Shown here: positions 11,066 through 22,640 of the stretch, piece by piece
Layout of the letters: each line of letters starts with the position of its first letter
How positions within the stretch are numbered: the first letter of the stretch is position 1
DNA from: Apoderus coryli
Lineage: Eukaryota; Arthropoda; Insecta; Coleoptera; Attelabidae
Length of the DNA stretch: 64,000 nucleotides
Assembly (NCBI GenBank): GCA_911728435.2
Contig: OU452198.1
Coordinates: 32,331,902-32,395,901, forward strand
Direction of reading: 5' to 3'
Notes under the pieces: generated by a model
What the model saw: only the letters and a program-made list of their open reading frames with translations
What the model was told of the DNA's origin: nothing
Databases searched by the model: none
Made by a program: the position numbers and the translations under genes

Positions 11066-12237
11066 ACTTACTTACTTACTCCATGGCTCTACAACCCGGG
11101 GTGGGTCTTGGCCGACTGTACTATTCGCCTCCATTGTTGTCGATCTTCCATCAATGCTGGGTCGTACTCTACCCCAATGGTCCGTTTTGATGTTGTCCCG
11201 CCATCTCATTCGGGGGCGCCCCAAAGGTCTTCGTCCCACTGGTACTCCCTCCCAAGCCAATTTTATCATCCGTGTGTCAGGCTGTCTTTGTACGTGACCC
11301 GCCCATTGCAATCTTCTTGTCTTTATCTCCTTCACAATATCTGGATCTTTGTATAATTCTGCTATTTCTTGGTTGGTTCTTATTCGGTACTGTTGTGTTT
11401 CTGGGCTTCGCAGTGGTCCAAAAATCTTGCGCAGAACCTTCCTCTCAAAGATTCTCAATTTTCGTTCGTTGGCTTTGGTCAGGGTTCAGGTTTCGCTAGC
11501 ATACATAACAGTCGGTCGTATTATGGTCTTATAAACTGTAATTTTTGTTCTTCGCGAGATGTTCTTCGATTCTAGTACTGACTTTAGCGCATAGAGACAT
11601 TTGTTTCCACTCTGAATTCGGACTTTAATTTCCTCTGTCAGGTTGTTATCTTGTGTAATTGTGGCTCCCAAATACTTAAAGGTTGCGACCCTCTCGAAAT
11701 TGTAGTCCCCCACAGTAACATTTTGGCCCACCCTATCTCTACGTCCTGTTCTACTGGTGTGCATATACTTGGTTTTGTCCTCGTTTATTCTGAGTCCCAC
11801 TTGCTCAGCTTGTGTTTCTACCCTCGAAAATAGGTCTTTCACAGTCAATACCGTACTACCCACTACGTCAATATCGTCGGCAAAGGCCAGCAATAATCTT
11901 GGGCCATCCCGAGCAAAAAGTTCAGTGCTTATTTCAGCGGTTCTTATTACCTTCTCAAGAGCAATGTTGAACAAAATTGGAGATATCGCGTCTCCCTGCC
12001 TGAGCCCGCTGTTTACCTCAAAAGGGTCGGAAAGCATATCCCCAATTCGAATTCTACTTCGAGAACCGTTTATACACATCCTGGTTATATTTATAAGTTT
12101 CTTAGGTGTTCCCATTTCCGCCATTGCATCTCAAAGTTTGACCCGTAATATGCTGTCGTATGCCTGTCTGAAGTCCACCAAAAGATGGTTAAATTTCCAG
12201 AATTTTTCTAGCAATTGTCTTATGGTAAAAATCCTGA
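11066..12237 (-). mobile_element. 5'-truncated RTE-clade LINE with (AGTA)n tail
   Basis: Minus strand. The element begins inside its RT gene (IFTIRQLLEKFWKFNHLL, then VDFRQAYDSILRVKL), continues with MAEMGTPKKLINITRMCING, LRQGDAISPILFNIALEKVI, the catalytic LLLAFADDIDVVG, and the RTE-type thumb KYLGATITQDNNLTEEI. After a frameshift near 11475 comes the C-terminal block LRIFERKVLRKIFGPLR, QEIAELYKDPDIV and RRLQWAGHVQRQPD...GRRPLGRPRMRWRDN. It ends with a GTAAGTAAGTAAGT microsatellite tail, typical of RTE elements. Identical 74-bp duplications flank it. Truncation and frameshift make it inactive. Confidence 0.9.
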
Positions 12238-13498
12238 CGCTGAAGCCGCTCAATTGTCTGCCTGTGGCATTTATATATTGGATTCCAAATCCATGAACAA
12301 TACTCCAACTTGGACCTGCCAAAAGAAAAATACAAGATCTTGAGGCAGCTTACATCAGAGAAATGTCTACTATTCCTAATTAAAAAACCGTAAGCCTTAG
12401 CTGCTTCTGCTGCCTTGGCATCAATGTGATGAACAAAGGAAAGTTGAGAGTCAAAGATCACGCCGAGATCTTTTACGGATTCTCTGCGATACACCTCACA
12501 GTTATTAATTTTATAACTGTGTATCAAAGGTCGGAGTTTTCTTGTATAAGACACTACGCTACACTTGTCCACATTGAGGCTGAGCTCATTATCAAAGCAC
12601 CACTGCTCAATCATGTGCAAATCGCTCTGAAGCTCTTCACACTGAGAAACATCTACCACGTCTCGATATATCTTAAGGTCGTCCGCAAACAATAATTTAT
12701 TACAAGTTAAGCTGTCTGCTAGGTCATTTATATATAGGAGGAATAACAATGGAGCCAGATTGGAACCTAGGGTACACCAGATTTTGCCATATATGTTCGT
12801 GAACTGAAGCCATTATAGAAAACAAATTGGGTTCTATTGATTAAGTAGGATTGCAGAAAAAGAATAGCATCAGCAGAGAAAGAGAAGTTTGTTAATTTGT
12901 TTAGCAGTATAGAATGGCTAACCCGATCAAAGGCCTTGCTAAGGTCCGTGTAAATCACATCTACTTGTCCAGCTCGATCCAGGACCTCAGACAGGTTCTG
13001 GCTAAGCACTGCTAAGTTTGTTAGAGTTGATCGACCTAACATAAATCCATGTTGACACAATGAAATACGACGACGCACAGACATATAAATTCTATTAAAA
13101 AGCACGGCCTCAAACAGTTGCAAAATTATTCATGATAGAAATCGGTCTGTAATTTGCGATGTTATCTATTTCGCCGTTCTTAAATATGGGACAGACTTTG
13201 GCAGACTTCCAAATTCTTGGAAATGCTTTTAGCCGATAAATTGAACATATGACACAATGGTTTAGAGAGTACCGTGATGCAATCTTTAACCATGAAACTT
13301 GGGTTAACTTATACTATACTAGATTAATTAATTAATTAGCCCTACAATACATACCAAATTAGACCAAAATAAAAACAAATGTTGTGCTACAGACATTAAA
13401 ATTTTATAGCTTCCAAAAATAACTTAAAAAAATAACTTCAACCCCAATCAAAAACAATGCACACTAGTCATCCTAAATGATCCCAATGGCTCAGAAAA

Positions 13499-14470
13499 CT
13501 AGTTGACATTATTATGTATACCAAGACTGTTACTCAACTGACATGCTCGAAGTAACGGTGCCTTCGTTCCATAGTTTGTACGCTCTTGAGGAATCCTAAA
13601 CGCATTATTATTACGAATAAAGAATTGTGGCACGTTTAAGTACACCTGCTCCAGTAAGTGTGGTCTCTGCGGATTGCTAAAGAATCTATATGAAACCTGC
13701 TTAAGAGGGCGCCCTGTCCAATTCCTTTAGGTGAAAAGACACCATCAAGCTTAAAACAAAGATAATTAAGAAACCTCCGCTGCACGTACTCAATTTGCTC
13801 GATATGTATTTTGTATATTGGGGACCATATTAAGGATCCATACTCCAATCTTGACCTCACAAACGCAAAATACAATGTCACTCTACCCACACGCATTATG
13901 AAACCCAACATGTGAGTGGCGCTCCGAATCACATTGTCAATATGAGTGAAATGACATTTCCGTGTCAATAAAAACTCCAAGATACCTGATGACTAAGCAT
14001 GAGTCGAGGTCGCAGTCCTACAAATTGTAGGTGTGCATGATAACATTTTCACGCGTACTGAATCTCATACTTTTACACTTGTGAACTTTAAGCGGGAGCC
14101 TGTTTTGTGTACACCTAGACTCTAGCCTTCGCAGGTCCTCCTGTAGGGCAGAGCAATCAATCTGACTTTGTACAACGCGATACAACTTAAGATCATCGGC
14201 AAAAATAAGAAATTTGCTTGTCATAGAGTCTCCTATATCATTAATAAATATGGCAAATAGCAGTGGTGCCAAGTTACTACCTTGCGGCACGCCACTTGAA
14301 GATATAAAAGAGTATGAATTGTATCCGTTGTATTCGACAAACTGACTACGTCTAGAAATGTATGAATCAAAAAAGCATATAAAGTCCTGTTGAAAACCAA
14401 TCTCATACATTTTCTTTTGAAGAATATGGTGATCAATTTTGTCAAATGCCTTCGAAAAGTCTGTTGTTTA
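13499..14470 (-). pseudogene. LINE RT relic, second copy (5'-truncated)
   Basis: Minus strand, opening abruptly at TDFSKAFDKIDHHILQKKMYE near 14470. It continues through SRRSQFVEYNGYNSYSFISS, GVPQGSNLAPLLFAIFIND and the catalytic FLIFADDLKLYRVVQ. After frameshifts it reads RKCHFTHIDNVIRSATHML, FAFVRSRLEYGSLIWSPIY and VQRRFLNYLCFKLDGVFSP. The C-terminus reads YLNVPQFFIRNNNAFRIPQ and ends at a stop at 13499-13501. Fingers and endonuclease are absent. It is related to the neighbouring copy at 10692-13300 but diverged, so it is a separate old insertion. Confidence 0.87.
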
Positions 14471-15005
14471 TGATGTCATCATAAAGTAACAAATCCAATT
14501 AATTACTACCAAAGAGTAAATTGAATATAGTTTCTCTAAATTACGGACACTTCTTCCATAAATACATAAATCCCATTAGACGGGATTAGCAGATGCAATT
14601 AAACACCCAAAAACCTTAAGGCAACAGCAAAATGTTTATTAGGAATTTCAAGGCTAAATGCGAAATCTGTTTTGACTAGTTTCGGCCTAAGCCATAATAG
14701 CACCGAACATATAACAAATGGGTCAGTCGCCGAAAAGCGCGAGAGTACCCGAAATGTTACGAATACCCCCTACTTCTCGCGCCCGCTGCAAGCAGTGCGG
14801 CTAGCAGTGAGCCACGTATGCTTGTACCGAGTGGAACAAAAGGACGTGCGGAGCGTTATCTGTGTCCGGCCTAGTAAAATATTGTATTCTTATTTGTTTA
14901 CTACCACAGGCACACCTATTAAATAGGTATATGACATTTGGAATAAAGAATCATAGAGGACAATTTAGGTAAACTGTAGTCATAAAATTTACAAAAAAAT
15001 TGATA
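14471..15005. other. Intergenic stretch with a GC-richer patch
   Basis: About 14700-14870 is clearly more GC-rich than its surroundings (for example CTCGCGCCCGCTGCAAGCAG). It carries an 84-codon open frame (14672-14926 plus) with no recognisable domain. It may be a piece of an unrecognised transposon. No gene is supported. Confidence 0.3.
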
Positions 15006-16225
15006 CTGGAGATTCCTGAAAGTAACTTAAGCATTTTTTGCCATTGAACCCATGTTCCCAAACGTTTCGTTATCGAGATACAGGGTGTTCAAATTTAGTG
15101 GCCAAATTACTCTTTTTGTTAATTTCTCAACAACTAGCTAAACGATTTTGCCAAAATTTTACATGCATTTGGGGACCGATAACAAATATAATCTGCAATA
15201 TTTTGGCTTTCATTAACTGTTCATTGGCGTAGATATAGGAGGCATGTGGGTAAATTTTACACATAAATTAATTAAAGACAGCTTTGACACGCATCATTAA
15301 TTTCAATTAATACTTTTTTAAAAAGAGCAACTTATAAGCTACAAAAAAGTGAATTACGTCGATGTGATTTCTACCATTTTTATGGAAACCGATGATTTGC
15401 AAGTAAACGATAGATTTAAATCAAAATAACGTTTACCAGAAAACCAAATGAAAAATCAAAGTTGCCATGGAAAACAAACGATTTAATAATAACAAATTAC
15501 TTAACAACAAACTTTAAGGCCTATCAGTACAATTAAAAAAACTAAACTCGAAATTAAAATAATAAAATTCATAACAACTGTTGAAATTGCCCTCCATTGA
15601 CAGTAATACACATTCTACATCTTTCAAGTAATGAATTTGGAGTTCTAATAAGGATATGATAATAATCGTTCTTATTCCCCTAGTAGCTTCATGAACTCTC
15701 TCCAGTAGTAGGTGTTCATTTACAATTGGTACACTGTAAACCAATTGTTTCATGTACCCTGTTAGATATGATTTTAATAAAACACTAATAATGACAGATT
15801 AACAGTGATTATATTTATTTCTTTGTAAAAACTTTCAAAACATCTTAACCAGTACAACCCGAAAATAAAAATGGTGAGATACCGATACACACGATGCATA
15901 TTCTATTATATGTTAATAGAGATAAGCACCAATCGGTTTACAACAGCCAGCGTCGTGTTGTAAGAGCCAGAGGCCCTTTTTAGGTAATATATTATTATAT
16001 GTAAAAGGATAGTGCTCTTACTGTGAAACCATCATAATATACTTATGACGTTAGACACAATAATCTAATCATAACAACCCCCATAAAAAGAAGACGAGCG
16101 AATTCAGATCCTGAAAAAAAATAATTTGACCACTAAATTTGGACACCCTGTATCTCGATAATGAAGCATTTGCGGACATGGGTTCAATGGCAAAAAATGC
16201 TTAAATTGTTCTCAGGAATCTCCAG
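15006..16225. mobile_element. 1.22-kb inverted-repeat DNA element with an IS630-type transposase tail
   Basis: Arms of about 104 bp: 15006-15109 (CTGGAGATTCCTGAAAG ... GTTATCGAGATACAGGGTG ... GGCCAAATTA) and its inverse at 16122-16225. The motif TACAGGGTGTTC and its inverse lie within the arms; they resemble the ends of many insect DNA elements. Between them lies a decayed transposase C-terminus on the minus strand (15569-15753). The layout fits an internally deleted IS630/Tc1-type element. Exact termini and target duplication are not resolved because the inverted homology extends outside the ACAGGGTG motif. Confidence 0.7.
15569..15753 (-). pseudogene. C-terminal fragment of an IS630-type (DDE) transposase
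   Basis: Minus strand. MKQLVYSVPIVNEHLLLERV followed by HEATRGIRT matches the LK-LVY-TP...L..RI..A...IR block that follows the third catalytic residue in this family. After a frameshift it reads LLERCRMCITVNGGQFQQLL and a stop, matching the usual CIE-NGGHFEHLL ending. The catalytic region is missing. Fragments of the same type end at 62437-62439 and at about 43034. Confidence 0.7.
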
Positions 16226-18591
16226 TTTTTGTTTGTTGCAACCATAATTAATTACCCTGTATACAGGAAATGCATTTACGATACAACCACCTGTAATCCG
16301 CAGGTGAGCGTGGGACTCAAAACTTGGGAAGGTGTCCCAGCTAATAATAAACACTAAAACCTCTCCGGTGCGGTGAAAGGAGCTATCCAATCGCAGATTT
16401 CTGAAGGGAAGCCTTCTATTTCTCCAGGAGCTCTCCTCCTTTCGTGTCAGAAGGCCTGGGACTATGTCCTGACGGTCTATTTATCATAATAATATGTTCT
16501 TTCTCGCTTGGTCTGCTGCTATATGTGTCTGCTAAAAAAAAAATGTGGTTCTTTTGTAACAAATATTTTGTCAACAATAGTACTACACACGAAAATGTTT
16601 ATTTTAACGAATCCTAATGATAATGAAAGCTTAAAACATTTGGCATTCCTTCTCCTTTTGACTGACATGGTTAATGCCATCTTTTCCCTATTTAATTCCT
16701 CTGATGTATACATTTAAACAAGTGTGTCATACATACTTCATTTAATCTGGTTAACATAGGAATGAAATAAATCCCTTTTGTATTTATACATTTTAGCTTC
16801 CCGCCTTGTTGCCAGTTTGACAGAGTAATTAGAAGGCTTATTCTCTATCTAAATTGGGATAAAGGATGTAGTTCACTGCTTTTGGAAGCAACAATGGCGA
16901 AAAATCAGTTTTACGAATATTTAAATAAATACGAACATGTTCAGCCCAAAGATCTTCTTGAGACAAAAGCTTCCAAGGTCTGTCCCATACCGAAACTTAA
17001 AATTATACCGTTTACCTGGAAAAGAAAGCTGCGAATTGATTTTCCTAAATGGAGAGGTCATATTACCCAGGAACAAACATATGAGAATAACAGCTAGCAA
17101 TTCAACAAAAGATCTGATGGTGTGCAGACGTCTGGTAAGCAGAACTGGCTTCTCCAACATACCCCAGGGGAAATGCACCCAATTTAACTTCACGGGTCAT
17201 TCCAGCAATGAAATCCTCCTCAATCAACTCAAAAATGCTATGGGAACGGAGCATAGAAACTTAATGAATAGGTAAGAACAACAGTAGTTGTTCCTTGATA
17301 TAGATACACGGATACTCGGTAATTCAAGGAAACATGGAAACGGAGAATCTAGCATGAAGGCGCGACAACGCAAACAATGTTTAGACATGCAATTAAGATA
17401 AGGAGGAACATCTGTGAAACGTCCCAAGTTAATAGAGTATGTCAGAGTTCTCTGGAACTGGATGGGGAGTTGTTTCAAGTGACGACATTCTGATACAATA
17501 CCTTCAAGTAGCAGTGCCTCAGACGTCGCTAGTTCAATCTTAACCTTCAACAAGAGAACTAATAACAAAGTCCTTTACCCATACAGGTCCTCCAGATTTT
17601 TAATCGAAGGATACAAAAACAGCCGTAACAGCAAACATTCCTGATGACCAAATGTAGTAGAAATTACAGTGTACTATTTTGAGCCAAGTTTTTTCAGCAA
17701 ATGGTGTGCTGTGTATGGAACGAAATGGAAAAGACCTCAAAATATGTGCGCTATTATTATTCCCATCAAAACGATCTTATGAAATTGTAAGTTCCTTCAG
17801 CCACGTATGGACAGGCATTCTTAGGAATGATTTCGCAGATGTTTAAGGTCTCACTACGAGGTAAAAAAATTACTGATTTGCTGAAACTTTTGGTTGTGGT
17901 TGTCGTCATTCCACATTTCATTGACTATGGGGGGGTCAAGAAAACGAGGAAACTCATCTTAACATAAAAAATTTATCAAAAAACATGTTGGGGTCATAAC
18001 TTGGCATTAACTTATTAGAATTCTGGCTAAACTTGGACAAAATTTATTTTCAAACTGATCCTTCGCCTTTAAAACTCTTTTTCGATGGACGCTCATCATG
18101 CAAAGTCCAACAAGCCGTTGTTCCAACATTTTTGACCGTAACCACGCGTCCCACGCTGACTAAGGTATCTGGAATGAAATGGACAGAGAAAACGATGTCA
18201 TCCACTTTGCTGATCTCAATCTCTTAAAGGATCAAAACCCATCATGACTAGTACATAGAGTGAATATGCCTGGATGTACTAAATTTTAAGTTTGGCAACA
18301 GCGTCCGCACTCATCCCTTGCAGATAACATGAGGATCTTGCCCTTTTCTCCGGTTTTACCTAATGCAGATAGATAGATATGTTGGACAAGCAAGCGGTCA
18401 GCTAAACATATCAAAGTGGTAGGATAATTAGGCATGATATGAGGAAGGGTAATAAGGGGTCTGAAACAAAAGGGTTGATTTGATCATCTACAACAGAATT
18501 TAGAAGAGGGGTATTATAAGTTGACGCTATGCATTACTGGGATGCAAATTGTGTGAATTTTAATTTTATTTATTTAAAAATTACGAAGTAG
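16226..18591. other. Unidentified region with possible decayed coding traces
   Basis: Less repetitive than most of the window. Open stretches include 16937-17275 plus (112 codons), 17224-17568 minus (114 codons) and, by my own translation, about 18057-18225 minus (containing DIVFSVHFIPDTLVSVGR). None matches a family I know. They could be remnants of a gene or of an unrecognised transposon. Confidence 0.3.
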
Positions 18592-18615
18592 GTACTAAGC
18601 GTTTTGTTAATAATA
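18592..18615. repeat. 24-bp direct repeat, left copy
   Basis: GTACTAAGCGTTTTGTTAAT followed by AATA is repeated exactly at 19964-19987. The pair flanks 1348 bp that include an LTR fragment. It may be the target duplication of a retrotransposed segment, since an (ATT)n-like run abuts the left copy, or a remnant of local duplication. Confidence 0.6.
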
Positions 18616-19094
18616 CATATTATTATTGTTAATAATAAACCCCCTTGGGCGTAGAATTTGCAATCTGATAATTCTCTATTATGATTATGGTTCTTTAAAA
18701 AGTTACTATGGTACGGCTTTTGTCTCCATTATAATAGAGGCTAAGCAAAGTTTAACCCCAATTTATATTTCTCATGGCATGCTTGATCACGGAAAATTGA
18801 AAAATAAAATGTTTTTCATCGATTTTGTAAAAAACATTCTTTTAGTCATAATTTTGGAACGAATAAAGATATTGTCACAATAAGTATAAGAATATGGATT
18901 TAATAGGAACGGTGCCTTCACCTAGTCTCAAATTGAGAGTTAGAAAATAAGGGTAGAGCCTCCCTTATGTCTTTAAGTATTTGAAGATTAAGGTAAGCGT
19001 GCTCTACTGAGTTAAATCTTTATATACAGTTTAAAGAAGGGTTTGAGTTTTATTAATTTACTCGCTTGGCTTGTTTAGCTACTCGAGGATCGCC

Positions 19095-19786
19095 CACTTA
19101 CATCACGCTCACGAAGAGGATCTTATTGATTCTCCATCGTAAACGAGTGACGGTCTGTATTTGAGCGGCGTCTCTCAGTTAATAGTTACTTGATTAAATT
19201 GAAAGAAACTATATTAAAAATAAAAGGAAAGTCATATGAATATTACTAACTATTATTTATTTAATTATTTAAAAAATGTACAAAAATCAATTTAATAAAA
19301 AAGGACAAGTTTAAAAATCAACAATTATAATAATCAAAAGTTCGTACTTACATTACAATTATTTTCATTCCCGACACAGTTGATATTTCGTTCGCGTTAA
19401 TAAAATATTTAATATTTATAATGGTTAAAATTAAAACTCTAATCGCGTGAAATAAAATATAAATCTTAAGACACTACCCAACGAGGGGATTAGCGCTTCT
19501 AGGACCCGAAGTTTGGAGAGGAGACCCTGTTTTTTCCTGTTGCGTAAAAATTTATAACCTTTGATTTTCTCCACTCTTCCGAATATCGACCAATGAAATT
19601 GTCTGTTCTTAGCGTCGGTCGTACCGTTTTTTGTTGACTATGCAATTTGTCTATTAGGTACAATACCGATGCTAAAGTCATGAACTTGTATAAACTTTGA
19701 TGAACTTTTTAATAATTATTAATCAGCATAAAATAGCTAGTTCGACCGGATGCAATATTTTTATTACAATATACCCCGGGTGTGAT
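19095..19786 (-). mobile_element. LTR (Gypsy-type) fragment or solo LTR
   Basis: Minus orientation. It shares near-continuous homology with 26820-28126 and with 28133-28380 / 29366-29475. On the minus strand it begins TCACACCCGGGGTATATTG and runs through TTGCATCCGGTC and GACTTTAGCATCGGTATTG to a 3' part with CTCAAATACAGACCGTCAC. The expected TGT start is mutated. A Gypsy pol fragment accompanies the same LTR at 28640-29372, which gives the class. No matching short duplication was found, so solo-LTR status is not proven. Confidence 0.65.
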
Positions 19787-20019
19787 AATATTGAGAGGCG
19801 TTTTTGGTTTTTTTTTTTACGAATTCAATTTCCTTGTCGTTTTTGATGAAATAATAGTTCTATATTTCGAGTTAAGGTTTCAAAGATAAATCAGGAAAAC
19901 CCTAAGCTATCAAAATCGTCCCATCTGACGGGGCAGCAAACACCAATTATGAATTGGGTTAAAGTACTAAGCGTTTTGTTAATAATAGGTAATTATTTGC
20001 TTTCAAAATCTAAATTATT

Positions 20020-20834
20020 ATAATAGCTTCGGAAGCACTCACCAAAAGTCCAAGATCCTCGGTGAGTCCACTGTTACCGTCTAAAATTTGTTTCGACTGA
20101 AGAGACAAATAAAGTTGTGAATCATCAGCGTATAGATGTCAATGTGAATATTTAAGGTAGGTACAAAGCTGGTATGTATAGAGAGTGAATAAAAGATATC
20201 CTTGTAGAACGCCATTGCAAACTTCAATAGGTTTGGACTCCTGTCCATTTAGTTTCACACACTGCAGTCGACACCACAAAACTCATTATCATTAGACAAG
20301 CTTCATTACCAACACCAAGATACTTCAGAATTTCTAAAAGCATTTGATGATTCAGTTTATCAAATGAATAGAGTAGTCCAATCAGACAAGCATACTAAGC
20401 CCACCACGATCAGCAGCCTCCAAGAGACTTCTGAGAGAGCGGTGGTGGAGCTGTGACTCCCATGAAATCCTGACTGTGGATGGTAACAAGTTGTAGTCTT
20501 CAATGTAATCGCGTATTTGAGCTTTCACGTCTATTTCAAGGTTTTTTTACATCGTTGGTAAAATACTTATTGATCGAAGGTCTTCTGGTTCACTTGGGTT
20601 AGAAACTTTTGGAAACAGGCAAAACGCGAAGGAGCATTTCCATTGATCCGGAAACGTACGAGATTCTATAACTATTGACAAGATGCAGAATAATTGATTC
20701 AGTACATGGATAACAGTTACAATGCCATCTGTACCAATGGCCCACCGATTTTGTAGACATTAGCGCCTTTTCATTGTCATCCGTACCAGCTAAATTAAAA
20801 TTAAAATCATCGGCGTCATTTTGCCTATTTTGTA
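20020..20834 (-). pseudogene. LINE RT relic interrupted at its 5' side by a mariner
   Basis: Minus strand. In shifting frames: IVIESRTFPDQWKCSF-like fingers near 20660, SISILPT near 20570, then RDYIEDYNLLPSTV, the palm YSFDKLNHQML near 20345, QCVKLNGQESKPIEV near 20240, and the catalytic box HLYADDSQLYLSLQSKQILD near 20110-20140. The YADD residues are intact, but at least four frameshifts break the frame. The style (YADDSQLYLSL) is similar to the LINE at 44436-46195. The next element upstream on this strand is the mariner at 20835. Confidence 0.78.
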
Positions 20835-22011
20835 ACGGGTGGTTAAATTGTAAGGGCCGATGTTGAATGTGAACCACACCTTTTCTGCATTTAATTTGAC
20901 ATTTCGCAATTTCAGACTAACTCAATTTGAACCATGGAAAAATACACCATCGAGCAACGCGTTAAAGTTATTCAGGCTTATTATGAAAATGGGCGTTCAA
21001 ATCAAAATGCATATCGTAAACTTCGTGATTTTCTCGGTCAATTTAATCGTCCAAATGTGCGTACAATCGGAAAAACCGTGCAAAAAATTTCAGCAAACCG
21101 CGTCTGTAGAAGATGTGAAAACACCAGTGCATGCTCGTACTGTAGAAAATATTGCTGCTGTTCGCGATAGTGTGGCTGAAGAGCCGTCCACGTCAACTCG
21201 TCGTTGTGCCCAACAATTGCACCTCTCACGCTCGTCGTTGATGAACATTATGCATAAAGACTTGCATTTACACACTTACAAGGTGCAATTGACTCAAGAA
21301 CTAGAGCCTCTTGACGATTCCAAACGTCGTCAATGGTCAGAATGGTGGCAAGAAATAGCAAACGTGGAGGATCAATTTTCGAAGAAAATCATCTTCAGTG
21401 ATGAGGCACATTTTCACCTCAGTGGATTCGGCAATAAGCAGAATTGCCGCATTTTGGCGAATGATAATGCAAGACTGATTGTCGAAAAACCAATGCACCC
21501 ACAAAGAGTGACTGTTTGGTGCGGTTTATGGGCTGGCGGCATCATCGGGCCGTATTTTTTCCAAAATGAGGCCGGTCAGGCAGTTACTGTGAATGGTGTT
21601 CGCTATCGTGAGATGATAACGAACTTTTTATGGCTCCAATTGGAAGATATGAATGTGGACGATATGTGGTTTCAACAGGACGGTGCCACTTGCCACACAG
21701 CTAACGAAACAATGGCTCTTTTGCGCGACAAATTCAATGGCCGTGTTATCTCACGTGGTGGCGATGTCAATTAACCGCCAAGATCATGTGATTTGAAACC
21801 GTTAGACTTCTTTCTTTGGGGTTATTTGAAAGAAATGGTGTACGTCGATAAGCCAGCAACAATTCAAGAGTTAATGCATGAGATAATTCGGCACATTAAC
21901 GGCATAGAACCTCAATTATTATTATCATAATAAAAAGAAATGGCAATAATTTCCTAAATAATTTGTGTTTTATTCAAAATCAACATCGGCCCTTAAAATG
22001 TAACCACTCGT
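20835..22011 (+). mobile_element. Mariner-type transposon (DD41D spacing), defective
   Basis: Terminal inverted repeats of 32 bp: the left starts ACGGGTGGTTAAATTGTAAG and the right (inverted) ACGAGTGGTTACATTTTAAG, both continuing GGCCGATGTTGA, with three mismatches. TA flanks each end (20833-20834 and 22012-22013). It contains one decayed transposase gene. The size of 1177 bp is close to normal for mariners, but the last part of the gene is missing. Confidence 0.92.
20934..21929 (+). pseudogene. Mariner-type transposase pseudogene
   Basis: Cut-and-paste transposase. The start MEKYTIEQRVKVIQAYYENG opens the helix-turn-helix region. A frameshift near 21085 shifts the rest into the frame that reads SVEDVKTPVHARTVENIAAV. 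The catalytic triad is visible: IIFSDEAHFHLSGF, MWFQQDGATCHTANE, and, after an in-frame stop where tryptophan is expected (GGDVN-stop-PPRSCD), LKPLDFFLWGYLKEMVYVDK. Counting the stop, 41 residues separate the second and third aspartates, as in DD41D (rosa-like) transposases. The protein ends early at HINGIEPQLLLS, so the usual C-terminal tail is deleted. Frameshift, stop and truncation make it inactive. Confidence 0.9.
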
Positions 22012-22039
22012 TATATAATTATAAAAATAATAATAACAT

Positions 22040-22640
22040 TCTACTGCCTGCTCACACTAGATGTCGCCAAAAACTTCTTGTTGTATTCAATGATGTTTCC
22101 TTCAAAAAAGTGGTTGTTTATTTTTAGCTTATTTTGAAATCTTATCCTTTCCCACTCATGATATTCTATAATTGTGTGTTTTGCCGTATCAACTTTCGCA
22201 TTGTACACATCGATCGTCTTCCTGTTTTCCAAACCTTTTCAGCTATTGACCAAAACAGCCGTGTGCTGATAAAAATTGAGTTATATAATATTCTATATCT
22301 TTGTGTTTGCAGTTTGTCCATGTAATAACATTTGGGATCAGAGTCTTTGTCCACTAGGCTTTTTACGTCAAGTTGTCCCATATTATATTTGCCATCGTTC
22401 TAGGGTTTGCGCTTTTTCTAGTGTATGGTTCCTGGCTTCTTCTTGAGTGTGCAATCTGATTGTTTCCTCTACCATTAGGTCCACCGGTGGTATTCTTGTA
22501 ATCGCTTGCAGTGCCTCGGCAGAAATTGTGCAGTACCCGCTGGAAACTCTACGAAGAGATTTCCTTTGACATCTTTCAGCTACATTTCGGTATTTTTTCA
22601 TTTGGAGGGTATTGTACCATTTCGGATTTATTATTTACAG
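22040..22640 (-). pseudogene. R1-like LINE ORF2 C-terminal relic
   Basis: Minus strand. WYNTLQMKKYRNVAERCQRK, then SLRRVSSGYCTISAEALQAI and TRIPPVDLMVEETIRLHTQE match the C-terminal region of R1/TRAS-type LINEs (usually RV-SAYRTVS-EALQV-AG-PPIDL). Further on, in other frames, QFLSAHGCFGQ, a short Cys/His cluster CVQCEVDTAKHTIIEYHEWE and RIRFQNKL follow; this corresponds to the zinc-knuckle-like end of such proteins. The RT core is not visible upstream. Several frameshifts. Confidence 0.72.

Larger units (their letters stand above)
10692..13300 (-). pseudogene. Jockey/CR1-like LINE RT relic, split by an RTE insertion
   Basis: Minus strand from about 13300. Fingers: MVKDCITVLSKPLCHMFNLS, then IWKSAKVCPIFKNGEIDN and NYRPISIMNNF. 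After a frameshift come FEAVLFNRIY and CQHGFMLGRSTLTN, the palm motif YTDLSKAFDRVSHSILLNKL, and then PLLFLLYINDLADSL and KLLFADDLKIYRD, so the catalytic FADD is preserved. The thumb is DNELSLNVDKCSVVSYTRK and SVKDLGVIFDSQL. The C-terminal part RSKLEYCSWIWNPIYKCH...RRFLKYLVYRVDGIYP runs to about 10692 but is interrupted by an RTE element at 11066-12237. At least one frameshift near 13115 and another near 12765 disable it. No endonuclease domain remains, so it is a 5'-truncated copy. Confidence 0.88.

Noticed and set aside
16882..17275. Overlapping plus ORFs of 71 and 112 codons as a host gene
   Set aside because: They lie in different frames of the same DNA and match no family; an opposite-strand ORF is equally long nearby.
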